A model generated the notes under the pieces. It searched no databases and was not told where the DNA came from. It worked only from the letters and a program-made list of their open reading frames with translations. A stretch of 64,000 bases of DNA from Lamellibrachia columna (lineage: Eukaryota > Annelida > Polychaeta > Sabellida > Siboglinidae). The translations under genes were made by a program, and so were the position numbers. Shown here piece after piece: positions 39,547-51,109 of this stretch (its first letter is position 1; every line of letters starts with the position of its first letter). The stretch covers positions 46,840,406-46,904,405 of the forward strand of contig OY759265.1 of the NCBI GenBank assembly GCA_963662155.1. Direction: 5' to 3'.

Positions 39547-39722
39547 ATTAATTGTGCGACAGCTGACATTCAGTTCAATGAGTTAAACATATACGAATAA
39601 CACAATTAATTGTGCGACAGCTAACATTCAGTTCAATGAGTTAAACATATACAAATAACACAATTAATTGTGCGACAGCTGACATTCAGTTCAATGAGTT
39701 AAACATATACGAATAACACAAT
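39547..39722. repeat. 58-bp triplication inside unit 2
   Basis: Three near-perfect copies of a unit containing GTGCGACAGCTGACATTCAG and ACATATACGAATAACACAAT. Unit 1 has one copy, so the expansion followed the segmental duplication. Confidence 0.85.
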
Positions 39723-40019
39723 TTTCTGTCAATATCGTACAACAACAAAATAAATATCAGTCAACAAATTAATGTGGCCATCGTCTACCTGTAGAGGTTA
39801 GCCGTTTACCGCAATAAAGTTTCCCCACAGTAATAACGTATGGAACATTTGCTTTTTCATATGTTGCGTCAGAACGCACAAGACAAACTGCCAAACAAGT
39901 TAGTGCAGTTAGAAAAAGACTTTAAAGGTTTTAGAACTTGCAAAACTGTTGGCAGCTATAACTTGATAAATAGGTTTTTTCTTCTGTAAAAAACTGTCTG
40001 AATGCAACAAAAACCGGAA

Positions 40020-40310
40020 GAGTGCGCATGTGTGCATGCGAATGCACGTTACGAACTGGTATTCACCTATCCTGGACCAGAATTTTACACCGACAGCCTC
40101 AGCACGGAATTTAGGAATTACCTTTGAGCAGCATATTTCTCAATTGTGCCGTTGCTGTTTTTATCACATTCGTGATTTTCGCCATATCCACCGATATTTG
40201 CCTCTTTCAGTTGCGAAAACTATTGCAACTGCTCATGTTAGCAGAAGGCTTGACTATTGCAATTCCCTATATCATAATATTGCACTCAAGGATATCATGT
40301 AACTGACAAC
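40020..40310 (+). mobile_element. LINE reverse-transcriptase fragment (unit 2)
   Basis: The plus frame reads WYSPILDQNFTPTASARNLG, ITFEQHISQLCRCCFYHIRD, IHRYLPLSVAKTIATA and LDYCNSLYHNIALKDIM, the thumb region of an L2/CR1-type reverse transcriptase. Truncated at both ends. Confidence 0.75.
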
Positions 40311-40849
40311 GGTTTTCTCTAATCTGAATTTACAATGACACGAGTTCGCGGGAAAAAATCGCACGGTATTATGACGTAGGTTGAGACGTCGAAAACGTTT
40401 TTCTACGAATAGGCGGCGGCACGACCAGCATGGTAGGAGGACATATCCATCGGTTCGCCACGGGTGATGGGCCACTACGGGGCAGCGAGTGAAATCTAGC
40501 GCCTCGCAAAGGTAGCAAGTACGCCAGCTTCATGTGTTTGCAGCAACGTTTGGCAATATTCGTCAGCGTGTCTCGTTATGATTCCGTTGTAACAAGGGAG
40601 ATACTATAGACAGCGTAGTACAACACGTTTAATGTAATTTCTTATTACTACCAATACATGTGTTTACTTTATGCTTAAAATTGCCCATAAACGGGGATTA
40701 ACGTAGCTATTGGTGTTTAGTAGTCACTGTCGTAGTAGAAGTTCTGGTACCAGCCACATCATTATTAACCACAGTACATCGCAAAAATGCATAGGGACAT
40801 TTTAAAAGCATCTTGGCTTTCCGCGAGTTTAATATTGCATATGCACTGC

Positions 40850-40968
40850 CCCACCCACACAAACGAACAACCCACACAAACGAACACACCCACACGAACA
40901 CACCCACACAAACGAACACACCCACACGAACACACCCACACAAACGAACACACCCACACAAACGAATC
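40850..40968. repeat. Short tandem repeat (ACCCACACAAACGAACAC)
   Basis: About seven copies of an 18-bp unit and shortened variants lie just upstream of the PHF24-like first exon. Confidence 0.9.
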
Positions 40969-41073
40969 TACGGTGCTTCCGATTGTAAAAACGTCTGCAT
41001 CACTCCGTGCCGCGATTTATTTTGCATACCCATATGGCGGCGGCCCATCGATATCCCTTTGGTCTATGCTGTC

Positions 41074-41106
41074 GAAGTGGGACACACAGTCTGGGTGTCC
41101 CACTTC
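41074..41106. promoter_or_regulatory. Inverted repeat upstream of the PHF24-like start
   Basis: GAAGTGGGACAC and GTGTCCCACTTC flank a short spacer about 50 bp before the ATG. It could be a dimeric transcription-factor site or a 5' UTR hairpin; neither is proven. Confidence 0.4.
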
Positions 41107-41156
41107 ACACGTAGCTGCCGTCTCAGTCGGCGCGCCGTTGTAGGGATGCAGCCGCC

Positions 41157-41386
41157 ATGGGTTCTGGGGTGTCGTCTGAGTCGTCAGGCATGCGCAAGGT
41201 GAAGGCGGTGACGAACGTTGTGCGAGTAACGCACGACCTCCAAGAGCAAGTCAAGGATGCACAGGTTAAGGCTGCGCCGGTTAAGGGTGCGCCGGTTAAG
41301 GGTGCGCCGGTTAATGATGCGTCGGGGGCCTCCGGAGAGCGCCGAAAGAGATACAGCTCCCTGACCAGATTCCTTCGCGATCGAAA
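41157..41386 (+). CDS. PHF24-like exon 1
   Basis: 77 codons, phase 2 end. It contains a 15-bp in-frame repeat (GGTTAAGGGTGCGCC, about four copies) giving VKGAP repeats. The read-through frame hits a TGA inside the donor, as expected for a true exon end. Confidence 0.65.
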
Positions 41387-42268
41387 GTGAGTATGCGGCA
41401 AGCTGTTTAAGATATCGCTCGGGCCTCGTTTGCATGCTTAACGTCATCTATGAAATTGTCAGTCACAAAACGGGTCGCTTCGTGACATTTTGCTGAAATC
41501 GTCTCGTTGAAAATGCCCCGTTTCGCCCATTGTCCCAATTCAACGGAGCAGAGTTATTATGTATTATTTTAGGTATTTCAGTTATATACCCTGTATATGT
41601 CCATTCACATGTTGATTAAAATACTATTATTTTTAATAATGGAAGAAATATTAAAATAATACAAATCACTCACGCACCCACCCACCCATTCACGCACCCA
41701 CTCATTCATGTACGCACAATTCTGACTCGTCTCATATCTACATAGGCCCGTTTTATTATTTAGCACAATGTCAACACTTTTTCACCGTGACATTAGCGAC
41801 ATCAGTTGCTGTGACAAATAATTATTATTATATTCGACTGCGTGACATGATAACTGACAGGTGTCGTGCTTAAATTTGTCCGCCGTCACATATTATCCGC
41901 TTGGTGTATCTACGCAGGTAGTTCACAGTTCACATCAATTTATTAATCACGTAAACATATTATAGTTACAATAATAGGTACTGTATATAATAACAATGAA
42001 TTACAACAGAGAGTGTAAAACACTCGAAATAATGGACGAATTTCTAATTTCCGCCGTAAAATAGCTTCCTCTCCATATACATACGCAAAAGCAGCATTTT
42101 CTGTCGTGAGCTATTTTCCCCATGCACACACGTTGGTGCAGCTAATTATTAATCATATATATATATATTATATATATATATACATACATAATTATTATAT
42201 ATATATATACATAATTATATATATATATATATATACATACATACATGCATGCGTGCATGCATCCATAC

Positions 42269-42320
<52 letters not shown>

Positions 42321-45300
42321 CCATGCGCAGATACACCAAGCGGATAATATTTAACCGCGGACACATTTTTTGCACGAAAACGGTTTTGTGACAGGATCTC
42401 AAAAAAACAACGCACTGGCCGCAATGCAAAGGACACGCGCTACAATACCTGACATAAAGCATATCGTTGATGTCAACACAGAAGAAGAAAATTCGGTAGG
42501 CCTTGTCTAAAATATCTAAATCCTGTCAAGGTGGTGTTGTCTTTCACTAAGCAAATACACGGGGAGTTGTGACTAAATAGAGAAATAGTCAGCTCGTTTA
42601 GTATTTTGAAATGCAGTTGTTTGAGAGATCTATGCTTGAATGGAATGTTCCCGTGCAGAAAAAAATGGATGTGCATGTTTAAATTGCATTAAACACTTAT
42701 CTAAAAATGCAGTATCTATAATATATTAATATTATGTAGTCCATAAAGTTATACTCCGGTTAAACCTTTAATAACAACAACAATCCTGTCTTGTCCCCTG
42801 TCTAGCCCTTATGCTCTGTCCACATGTCTTGTCCTGTCTTGTCCCCTGTCTAGTCCTTATGCTCTGTCCACATGTCTTGTCCTGTCTTGTCCCCAGTCTA
42901 GTCCTTATGCTATGTCCACATGTCTTGTCCTGTCTTGCCCTCCTGTCTAGTCCTTATGCTCTGTCCACATGTATTGTCCTGTCTTGCCCTCCTGTCTAGT
43001 CCTTATGCTCTGTCCACATGTTTTGTCCTGTCTTGTCCTCCTGTCTAGTCCTTATGCTCTGTCCACATGTCTTGTCCTGTCTTGCCCTCCTGTCTAGTCC
43101 TTATGCTCTGTCCACATGTCTTGTCCTGTCTTGCCCTCCTGTCTAGTCCTTATGCTCTGTCCACATGTCTTGTCCTGTCTTGCCCTCCTGTCTAGTCCTT
43201 ATGCTCTGTCCACATGTCTTGTCCTGTCTTGTCCTCCTGTCTAGTCCTTATGCTCTGTCCACATGTATTGTCCTGTCTTGCCCTCCTGTCTAGTCCTTAT
43301 GCTCTGTCCACATGTCTTGTCCTGTCTTGCCCTCCTGTTTAGTCCTTATGCTCTGTCCACATGTCTTGTCCTGTCTAGTCCTTATGCTCTGTCCACATGT
43401 CTTGTCCTGTCTTGTCCTCCTGTCTAGTCCTTATGCTCTGTCCACATGTCTTGTCATGTTTTGTCTTCCTGTCTAGTCCTTATGCTCTGTCCACATGTCT
43501 TGTCCTGTCTTGCCCTCCTGTCTAGTCATTATGCTCTGTCCACATGTCTTGTCCTGTCTAGTCCTTATGCTCTGTCCACATGTCTTGTCCTGTCTTGCCC
43601 TCCTGTCTAGTCCTTATGCTCTGTCCACATGTCTTGTCCTGTCTTGTCCTCCTGTCTAGTCCTTATGCTCTGTCCACATGTCTTGTCCTGTCTTGCCCTC
43701 CAGTCTAGTCCTTATGCTCTGTCCACATGTCTTGTCCTGTCTTGTCCTCCTGTCTAGGCCTTATGCTCTGTCCACATGTCTTGTCCTGTCTTGCCCTCCT
43801 GTCTAGTCCTTATGCTCTGTCCACATGTCTTGTCCTCCTGTCTAGTCCTTATGCTCTGTCCACATGTCTTGTCCTGTCTTGTCCTCCTGTCTAGTCCTTA
43901 TGCTCTGTCCACATGTCTTGTTCTGTCTTGTCCTCCTGTCTTAGTCATTATGCTCTGTCCACATGTCTTGTCCTCCTGTCTAGTCCTTATGCTCTGTCCA
44001 CATGTCTTGTCCTCCTGTCTAGTCCTTATGCTCTGTCCACATGTCTTGTCCTCCTGTCTAGTCCTTATGCTCTGTCCACATGTCTTGTCCTGTCTTGTCC
44101 TCCTGTCTAGTTCTTATGCTCTGTCCACATGTCTTGTCCTCCTGTCTAGTCCTTATGCTCTGTCCACATGTCTTGTCCTGTCTTGTCCTCCTGTCTAGTC
44201 CTTATGCTCTGTCCACATGTCTTGTCCTCCTGTCTAGTCCTTATGCTCTGTCCACATGTCTTGTCCTGTCTAGTCCTTATGCTTTGTCCACATGTCTTGT
44301 CCTGTCTTGTCCTCCTGTCTAGTCCTTATGCTCTGTTCACATGTCTTGTCCTGTCTTGTCCTCCTGTCTAGTCCTTATGCTCTGTCCACATGTCTTGACC
44401 TGTCTTGTCCTCCTGTCTAGTCCTTATGCTCTGTCCACATGTCTTGTCCTTCTGTCTAGTCCTTATGCTCTGTCCACATGTCTTGTCCTGTCTTGTCCTC
44501 CTGTCTAGTCCTTATGCTCTGTCCACATGTCTTGTCATGTCTTGTCCTCCTGTCTAGTCCTTATGCTCTGTCCACATGTCTTGTCCTGTCTTGTCCTCCT
44601 GTCTAGTTCTTATGCTTTGTCCACATGTCTTGTCCTGTCTAGTCCTTATGCTCTGTCCACATGTCTTGTCCTGTCTTGTCCTCCTGTCTAGTCCTTATGC
44701 TCTGTCCACATGTCTTGTCATGTTTTGTCTTCCTGTCTAGTCCTTATGCTCTGTCCACATGTCTTGTCCTGTCTTGCCCTCCTGTCTAGTCCTTATGCTC
44801 TGTCCACATGTCTTGTCCTGTCTAGTCCTTATGCTCTGTCCACATGTCTTGTCCTGTCTTGCCCTCCTGTCTAGTCCTTATGCTCTGTCCACATGTCTTG
44901 TCCTGTCTTGTCCTCCTGTCTAGTCCTTATGCTCTGTCCACATGTCTTGTCCTGTCTTGCCCTCCTGTCTAGTCCTTATGCTCTGTCCACATGTCTTGTC
45001 CTGTCTTGTCCTCCTGTCTAGTCCTTATGCTCTGTCCACATGTCTTGTTCTGTCTTGTCCTCCTGTCTTAGTCATTATGCTCTGTCCACATGTCTTGTCC
45101 TCCTGTCTAGTCCTTATGCTCTGTCCACATGTCTTGTCCTCCTGTCTAGTCCTTATGCTCTGTCCACATGTCTTGTCCTCCTGTCTAGTCCTTATGCTCT
45201 GTCCACATGTCTTGTCCTGTATTGTCCTCCTGTCTAGTTCTTATGCTCTGTCCACATGTCTTGTCATGTCTTGTCCTCCTGTCTAGTCCTTATGCTCTGT

Positions 45301-48300
45301 CCACATGTATTGTCCTGTCTTGTCCTCCTGTCTAGTCCTTATGCTCTGTCCACATGTCTTGTCCTCCTGTCTAGTCCTTATGCTCTGTCCACATGTCTTG
45401 TCCTGTCTTGTCCTCCTGTCTAGTCCTTATGTTCTGTCCACATGTCTTGTCCTGTCTTGTCCTCCTGTCTAGTCCTTATGCTCTGTCCACATGTCTTGTC
45501 CTGTCTTGTCCTCCTGTCTAGTCCTTATGCTCTGTCCACATGTCTTGTCCTGTCTTGTCCTCCTGTCTAGTCCTTATGCTCTGTCCACATGTCTTGTCCT
45601 CCTGTCTAGTCCTTATGCTCTGTCCACATGTCTTGTCCTGTCTTGTCCTCCTGTCTAGTCCTTATGCTCTGTCCACATGTCTTGACCTGTCTTGTCCTCC
45701 TGTCTAGTCCTTATGCTCTGTCCACATGTATTGTCCTGTCTTGTCCTCCTGTCTAGTCCTTATGCTCTGTCCACATGTCTTGTCCTGTCTTGTCCTCCTG
45801 TCTAGTCCTTATGCTCTGTCCACATGTCTTGTCATGTCTTGTCCTCCTGTCTAGTCCTTATGCTCTGTCCACATGTCTTGTCCTGTATTGTCCTCCTGTC
45901 TAGTTCTTATGCTTTGTCCACATGTCTTGTCCTGTCTAGTCCTTATGCTCTGTCCACATGTCATGTCCTGTCTTGTCCTCCTGTCTAGTCCTTATGCTCT
46001 GTCCACATGTCTTGTCCTGTCTTGTCCTCCTGTCTAGTCCTTATGCTCTGTCCACATGTCTTGTCCTGTCTTGCCCTCCTGTCTAGTCCTTATGCTTTGT
46101 CCACATGTCTTGTCCTGTCTTGTCCTCCTGTCTAGTTCTTATGCTTTGTCCACGTGTCTTTTCCTGTCGTGTCCTCCTCTCTTGTCCTCCTGCCTTATTA
46201 CCCTGTCTTGTCCTCATGATGCATTGTCCATATGACTGGTCCTGTCTTGTTCTGCTCCCTTGTCCTGCTCCCTTGTCATCTTGTCTTGTTTCCCCGTATT
46301 GTGCTCATGCCTTGTCCTATCTTGTCCTCCTCCCTTGTCATATCCTCCCGCTGTCTTCCCCTCGTCCTTTCGTGCCTTACAATACAATACAATACAATAC
46401 AATACAATACAAGGCAATACAATACAATAAAGAAGACTTCTACAGCGCCAAACTCCTCAGAAAACCGAGCTCAACAGCGCACTAATACCAAAGTGTTAGG
46501 CAAATCTTAATCCAAATTCAATTCCGAATCGTCAACAGTGCTGGTTGTGCGCTGAGGAGCTAAGGAGGATTGGCCAGGTCAAATAGGTAAATTTTTAGAT
46601 GACGCCGAAATGTTGATATATCTTCACATGACTTAACACTGACAGGTGACGAGTTCTACAAAGTAGGTGCAGCAATTGAGAAAGCTCTAGTTCCAATGTT
46701 TGTCTTAATTCTGGGAATAAAAAGTAAATGCGAAGTAGATGATCGAAGCTGTCTAGCCTGTCTTGCGGGAGTGAGCAGCGAATGTAAATATGCCGGTTGC
46801 CCGGATGAAAGTGCTTGAAAGGTAACAGTGCAAATCTTGAAAATAATACGATGTCGAATCGTTTGCCAATGTAGCGATTTTAGAAGTGGTACCGAGTGTG
46901 AGAAACGGGGCGATTTAGTAACTACCCATGACAAGCAATTCTGCACACGCCGAAGTTTCATGATTTCCTTGAGAGCAATATTATGATATAGGGAATTGCA
47001 ATAGTGAAGCCTACTGCTAACAAGAGCAGTTGAAATAGTTTTCGCAACAGAAAGAGGCAAATGTCGGTGGATACGGCGAAAATTACGAATGTGTTAAAAA
47101 TAGCAACGGCACAATTGAGAATTATGCTGCTCAAGGGTAATTCCTAAATTCCGTGCTGAGGCTGTCGGTGTAAAATTCTGGTCCAGGATAGATATCGGGG
47201 GAAAAAACATTCAACTTTGTAACGCTGCCTCTGTGTATCAATGATGAGAATTTCTGTTTTATCCGTATTTATCTTTACTTTACTGTCATTCATCAAGTGG
47301 AAGTCCTGGAGACAATCCCTGAGCTGGATGAAAACCAGCTCAGTGCTGTGCTACATACACCATACCACTAAACATTCCTCCTTTTACCTCCAGCCGTGCC
47401 CTCCTCCCTTGTCCTTCTTTCGTGCCTTCCTCTTGTGTCCTCCTTTCGTGCCTTCCTCCTGTGTCCTCTTTCCGTGCCCCCTCCCTTGTCCTCCTTCCGT
47501 GCCCCTCCTCCCTTGTCCTCCTGCCGTACCCTCCTCCTGTCCTCCTTCCGTGCCCCTCGTCCCTTGTCCTTCTTTCCGTGCCCCTCCCTTGTCCTCCTGC
47601 CGTACCCTCCTCCCTTGTCCTTCTTTCCGTGCCCCCTCCCTTGTCCCCCTGCCGTGCCCTCCTCCTGTGTCCCCCTGTTGTGCTCTCCTCCCTTGTCCCC
47701 CTGCCGTGCCCTCCTCCTGTGTCCCCCTGTTGTGCTCTCCTCCCTTGTCCTCCTGCCGTGCCCTCCTCCCTTGCCTTATCGACACCGTGCACGATATCAC
47801 TAGTGAACATACTTGATGACGTTGGAATTGAAACGCCAAATAAAATTCCTGAATTGGAATCGGTATTATGTTTTTTTTAATATTTGGAATTGGAACGGGT
47901 GAAAATGTAATTGGTTTCTCAATTACTTTCAATAACTTTTTCAACTGCATCATGTCACTTTTTTACTAAAATTATTTGCAACAAATAATCAATAAAATAT
48001 AATGTGTTGCGTATATCACATTCGTTTGCTATTGTGTACCATGATATGCAGACATTAAATAAAGCTGCTCTAAAATATTTAATTTTTATTTTTTGATGCT
48101 TTGTTCACATACCGTTATTTCAATTTGGAATTGATAACTGGAATTGGTATATCGGAACTGAATTTGTTTAGGTCGAATTGGAATTAGCATGTTGTAATTG
48201 GTGTGGAATTGGAATTGATATAATGTAATTGATCCCAAGTATGTTAGCAGCGAACGTTGTTTCATTCAGCACCACGACGAAGTCGAGTTGAAGTGTCCTA

Positions 48301-48461
48301 TGTGTAAGGATGTGACAATCTTCGACACACACGCATGTCGCGTGTGCGAACGCACCTTCCACCATGCGTGTCTTGAGAAGAGCGGGTTCTACGCTGAAGG
48401 TGAACTCGACGCTGTGACCAAGTTCGAATACACAGACAAGGGATGGAGTTGCTTCGAATGC
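41157..48461 (+). CDS. PHF24-like PHD-finger gene (two exons visible)
   Basis: Exon 1 (41157-41386) starts in an ideal context, GCCGCCATGG, and encodes an N-terminus beginning MGSGVSS, a likely myristoylation signal, then a basic segment, an Ala/Pro/Val repeat and RRKRYSSLTRFLRDR. It ends at donor GTGAGT in phase 2. The PHD exon (48251-48461) enters in phase 2 and reads QHHDEVELKCPMC, ACRVCERTFHHACLEKSGFY, then GWSCFEC at donor GTAAGT. The CRVC-R-FH-C-L-G-AVT-GWSC-C series matches the PHD-like finger of vertebrate PHF24 (KIAA1045), a neuronal protein that also begins with Met-Gly. Joining the two exons is inference from phase and family layout. The later EF-hand-like exons were not found; a gypsy fragment follows at 48.66 kb. 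Confidence 0.6.
41660..41720. repeat. CACGCACCCACC-rich simple repeat
   Basis: Irregular short tandem copies of CACGCACCCA/CATTC in the PHF24-like intron. Confidence 0.6.
42155..42325. repeat. (TA)n / (ATAC)n microsatellite
   Basis: TA-rich tracts followed by about 20 tandem ATAC tetramers, with a short GCATGCGTGC interruption. Confidence 0.95.
42785..46170. repeat. 3.4-kb minisatellite, 49-bp unit with 39- and 36-bp variants
   Basis: About 70 tandem units of the form CTTATGCTCTGTCCACATGT, CTTGTCCTGTCTTGTCCTCC, TGTCTAGTC. Shorter units lack an internal 10-bp or 13-bp block. Diagnostic variants recur far apart (TTGTCATGTTTTGTCTTCCT at 43451 and 44714; TTCTGTCTTG...GTCTTAGTCATTATG at 43921 and 45048), showing a higher-order duplication of about 1.1-1.3 kb. 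It lies within the PHF24-like intron. Long frames through it are repeat artefacts. Confidence 0.95.
46171..46380. repeat. Pyrimidine-rich degenerate flank of the minisatellite
   Basis: Irregular CTTGTCCTCC- and CCTGTCTTGT-type words continue beyond the regular array without a clear period. Confidence 0.6.
46379..46510. repeat. (AATAC)n with SINE-like tail sequence
   Basis: About ten ACAAT/AATAC pentamers, then AAAGAAGACTTCTACAGCGC and CTCAGAAAACCGAGCTCAAC, the kind of GCGC-containing block seen at the ends of short retroposons. Confidence 0.55.
46640..47170 (-). mobile_element. L2/CR1-like LINE reverse-transcriptase fragment
   Basis: The minus frame contains LPLSVAKTISTALVSSRLHY, CNSLYHNIALKEIMKLRRVQ, TKSPRFSHSVPLLKSLHW, LLFIPRIKTNIGTRAFSIAA and a degenerate end. 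This is the last third of an L2-type polymerase, the same family as the 38.3, 40.1 and 2.3 kb fragments. Inactive. Confidence 0.8.
47390..47775. repeat. CCTCCTCCCTTGTCC-type minisatellite
   Basis: Interwoven units of about 25-50 bp built from TCCTCCTGCCGTGCCCTCC and CTTGTCCTTCTTTCCGTGCC. Strongly strand-asymmetric pyrimidine content. Long frames on both strands are repeat-driven. Confidence 0.9.
47820..48238. repeat. ATTGGAATTG-type low-complexity repeat
   Basis: Dense copies of GGAATTGGAATTG flank an AT-rich core. Complementary type to 8830-9005. It ends just before the PHD-finger exon. Confidence 0.7.
48251..48461 (+). CDS. PHF24-like PHD-finger exon
   Basis: 71 codons' worth. Zinc ligands: CPMC, CRVC, H-x2-C and CFEC in the order of a PHD finger, with the extended loop EGELDAVTKFEYTDKGWSC typical of PHF24. 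Acceptor GTTAGCAG is chosen because it gives phase agreement with exon 1; ATTCAG at 48269 is a stronger-looking but out-of-phase alternative. Confidence 0.7.
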
Positions 48462-48663
48462 GTAAGTAACATCCGTCACTTCCATACTGTCTGCACAAGA
48501 GATGCGCATTGTCATTCTTGTGATTATTCGGAGAAACCACCTTCGTGTTGCCCCTATTCGCGGGCGGTGGGGGCCCCGGGGGTGGGGGCCCCGGACCGCC
48601 GGCGCAGTGAATGATGCAGCAGTGAGAGAAATTTTGCACCAAACCGTCTACACTTCGCTGGAA

Positions 48664-50337
48664 TGTACACGAGTCGCAATGCGGTCCGTGCGTGTGTGCG
48701 TGCGTGTGCATGCAATGGTCTGGGGTCAATGCAGACACACAATTTACCTGTTTTATTTGTTGTGACAAGTACGTTGCTGACCCACGGAGTTGGCTGGTCT
48801 ACTGGTGCGATCACCTTGTGTTCTACCATTCGCTTTAACTCGGCCTTCGGTGGTTTCTTCAGCGCTTCGCCGACTCTGCCAGTCGGCGATATTGTTGGCG
48901 TCACATTTGTGTCAACTGAGATGTGTGCTTCTCCGGGTAGGCAACCGAGTTCACTGCCAAACACATCTTGGAACTGTGTCAGAGGGTCTAGTTGGTTTGC
49001 TACCATGGCCACTTAGAGAAAGTTTTCTCTGTCGAGAGTAATGATGTGCATTTGTTGTGCGGCACGATTTCCAATCAAAGGTATGAAGTCTTCCTGCTCC
49101 ACTAAAACGAATGGCACATTGTAAGTTTGATGTGTCGTTCAATTCCCCAGAATTAGTCTGCACTCTCCAGTTGGGGTCACTGTTGAATTGTTCCACATCG
49201 TCAACGTTTTCGTCGTTGGCGTCATTGGGATGTCTGCAATCAGTTGATATAAGATTAACTGATGCACCAGATTCAACCTGGAACACAATTATCTTATGCT
49301 TGATGGTAAAAGCGACGCAAATGCGGTCTCTTGTTCAGTCGACCGCGTGGACTGGTCGTCCATGTTCTTGTACACCGGTCACGAAATGTGGATTTCTGTC
49401 ATCCAAGGTTGTGTCTGATTCCTCTGATTGGCGGTCGACTGTATGTACCCTCCTCGTGTTTTTCGATAGGCACATCTTAGCGAAATGGTTCCTCCTACCA
49501 CATTTTGAACACCGTTCACCCCATGCTGGACACTTCTCTTTCTTTCTGGCATGATCTCTGCCGCAGTATTTGCAGGTGATTATACCACTGGCACGTACGT
49601 CGTTCGCTTACCGACGTCGGTTCATTGTTGCAGGTCTGGACGTGTAAGTTCGGTCTCTTCTGGACGTCATGCCGTGCACGTCATCGGGTGGAGTGTTAGC
49701 GGGTGACAGCGAGGTCATTCTCTCGTCACCTCTGCAGATGTGTATGCACGATTTCTTCGTTAGCTTATCTGCCGCCAGCAATCTCTTTCTGGTCGCTTTG
49801 CTGACAACTCCCAGGACAATTCTGTCTCTATCAGGCTGTCTTCCAGCTCTTTGAAGTTACACGTCTTAGCGAGATTGTGGAGCGTTGCTACGTATGAGTC
49901 AAACTTCTCGCCTAGTTGTTGGTTTCTTGTAAAGAATAGGTATCGTTCGTATGTTTCATTTGTTCCTCCCAGGCAGTAGTCATCGAGAGCCTCAATTGTG
50001 TTGTCTACACAAAGTCGTTCATGTCGGGATGCAAGCGGCAATCCATCCAGTACCTCCATGGCCTGTTCCCCCAGGCAGGAGTTGAGTGTGGCAGCCCGCA
50101 CTTCTGCTGGTTGATACTTCATGTAAGAAGCTATTTCGTAGTTTGCCCATGCCATTTTAAAGCGTTTCCAGTTCTTGGCGAGTTGACCTGCGTCCATTAT
50201 CAGTTTGGTTGGGAAAGGAACATTATGTAGGACCGTTGGCATTGCTGCGATGCTACTCATACTGATGGCGCGCACTAGCGGTACTTCGCCCTCGCCGGCG
50301 TGCGAGCCGCTGGCTTCGTTGTCCGGGTCTGACATGT
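48664..50337 (-). mobile_element. Ty3/gypsy fragment (gag to start of RT)
   Basis: Minus-strand order: gag from 50335, two zinc knuckles (CKYCGRDHARKKEKC and CSKCGRRNHFAKMC, about 49570-49470), protease remnant (FQVESGASVNLIS, catalytic Asp changed to Glu), and the start of RT (MVEHKVIAPVDQPTPWVSNV, CVCIDP). It is truncated at a CGTGTG microsatellite near 48690. Same clade as the 26-32 kb element, but a different copy. Confidence 0.85.
49760..50335 (-). pseudogene. Gypsy gag
   Basis: 191 open codons: MSDPDNEASGSHAGEGEVPL, then the capsid region LAKNWKRFKMAWANYEIASY and ETYERYLFFTRNQQLGEKFD. Frame lost before the zinc knuckles. Upstream at about 50459 the sequence ACATAACAAAACA|TGGCGACAGCGG (minus strand) looks like an LTR end followed by a primer-binding site. 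Confidence 0.75.
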
Positions 50338-50915
50338 TTTATCGCTCACTGCCCCTGGTGTTTCATCGACAAACTGTCGTATTGCGGTGATACTTACGTA
50401 TTGTTTAGTATATAACATTCTGTCAATATTTATTCGTGTTTCTCCACCGCTGTCGCCATGTTTTGTTATGTATTTATCTTGATAATATTATGACAAAGTC
50501 ATTGATATTTGTAGCGAAACGCTTTAATGCCAAACTCTCTAAATCCCGGTACAGCCACTGGGGGCCTCCACGGTTAGACGCTACATGGATAATGTAACAC
50601 TGCCAACCTACGAACATCCCAGAATTTAACATTCCATGGTAGCACACCCTGTCGGATTTATGGCACATGGATTGATGGAGGCAGAAATTATCGCACATGG
50701 ATTAACCGACAGTCTAACAATGTCTGGCTGTCGAATATTTCCAAATATATGATGATTTCACAGGTAAATATATTGGGTGTATGGCATGTTTCAGTAAACC
50801 CACAAAACTAGAGCAAGCCGTGACAATCTGAACGATTTCTGAGCACAATTGAGAATTGACCTGTATTCCAAATGTAAACAAACTGATTGGAGTTAGACCG
50901 CAATTGTTTTTTCGT
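50338..50915. other. Possible gypsy leader and LTR, then unassigned DNA
   Basis: 50338-50458 would be the leader of the adjacent gypsy fragment. An LTR may begin at 50459, but no second copy is visible for comparison. Nothing else is recognised. Confidence 0.35.
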
Positions 50916-50917
50916 GC

Positions 50918-50957
50918 GTGCGTGTGCAGTGTGTGTGCGGTGTATGTGCAGTGTGTG

Positions 50958-51017
<60 letters not shown>

Positions 51018-51045
51018 TGTGGTGTGGTGTGGTGTGCGTGTGTGG
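50918..51045. repeat. (GTGC)n / GTGTG microsatellite
   Basis: About 18 tandem GCGT tetramers flanked by GTGTGC and GGTGTGGTGT runs, followed by a duplicated TTTATATACAGCTGAATATG (51070-51110). Confidence 0.95.
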
Positions 51046-51109
51046 TGTTCGGTATGTGTGCATTGTTTGTGTTTATATACAGCTGAATATGTTTATATAC
51101 AGCTGAATA

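Larger units (their letters stand above)
38907..40802. repeat. Tandem segmental duplication, unit 2
   Basis: Second copy of 37284-38906. It additionally contains a 3-fold repeat of about 58 bp (TTAATTGTGCGACAGCTGAC plus CATTCAGTTCAATGAGTTAA..., 39547-39722) and a longer LINE fragment. Confidence 0.85.

Noticed and set aside
42811..46485. Several 65-140-codon frames rich in Cys, Leu, Ser and Pro
   Set aside because: All are translations of the 49-bp minisatellite and its flank.
47340..47953. Gly/Arg/Glu-rich and Pro-rich frames of 130-190 codons
   Set aside because: Both strands are open only because of the pyrimidine-rich minisatellite; no domain is recognisable.
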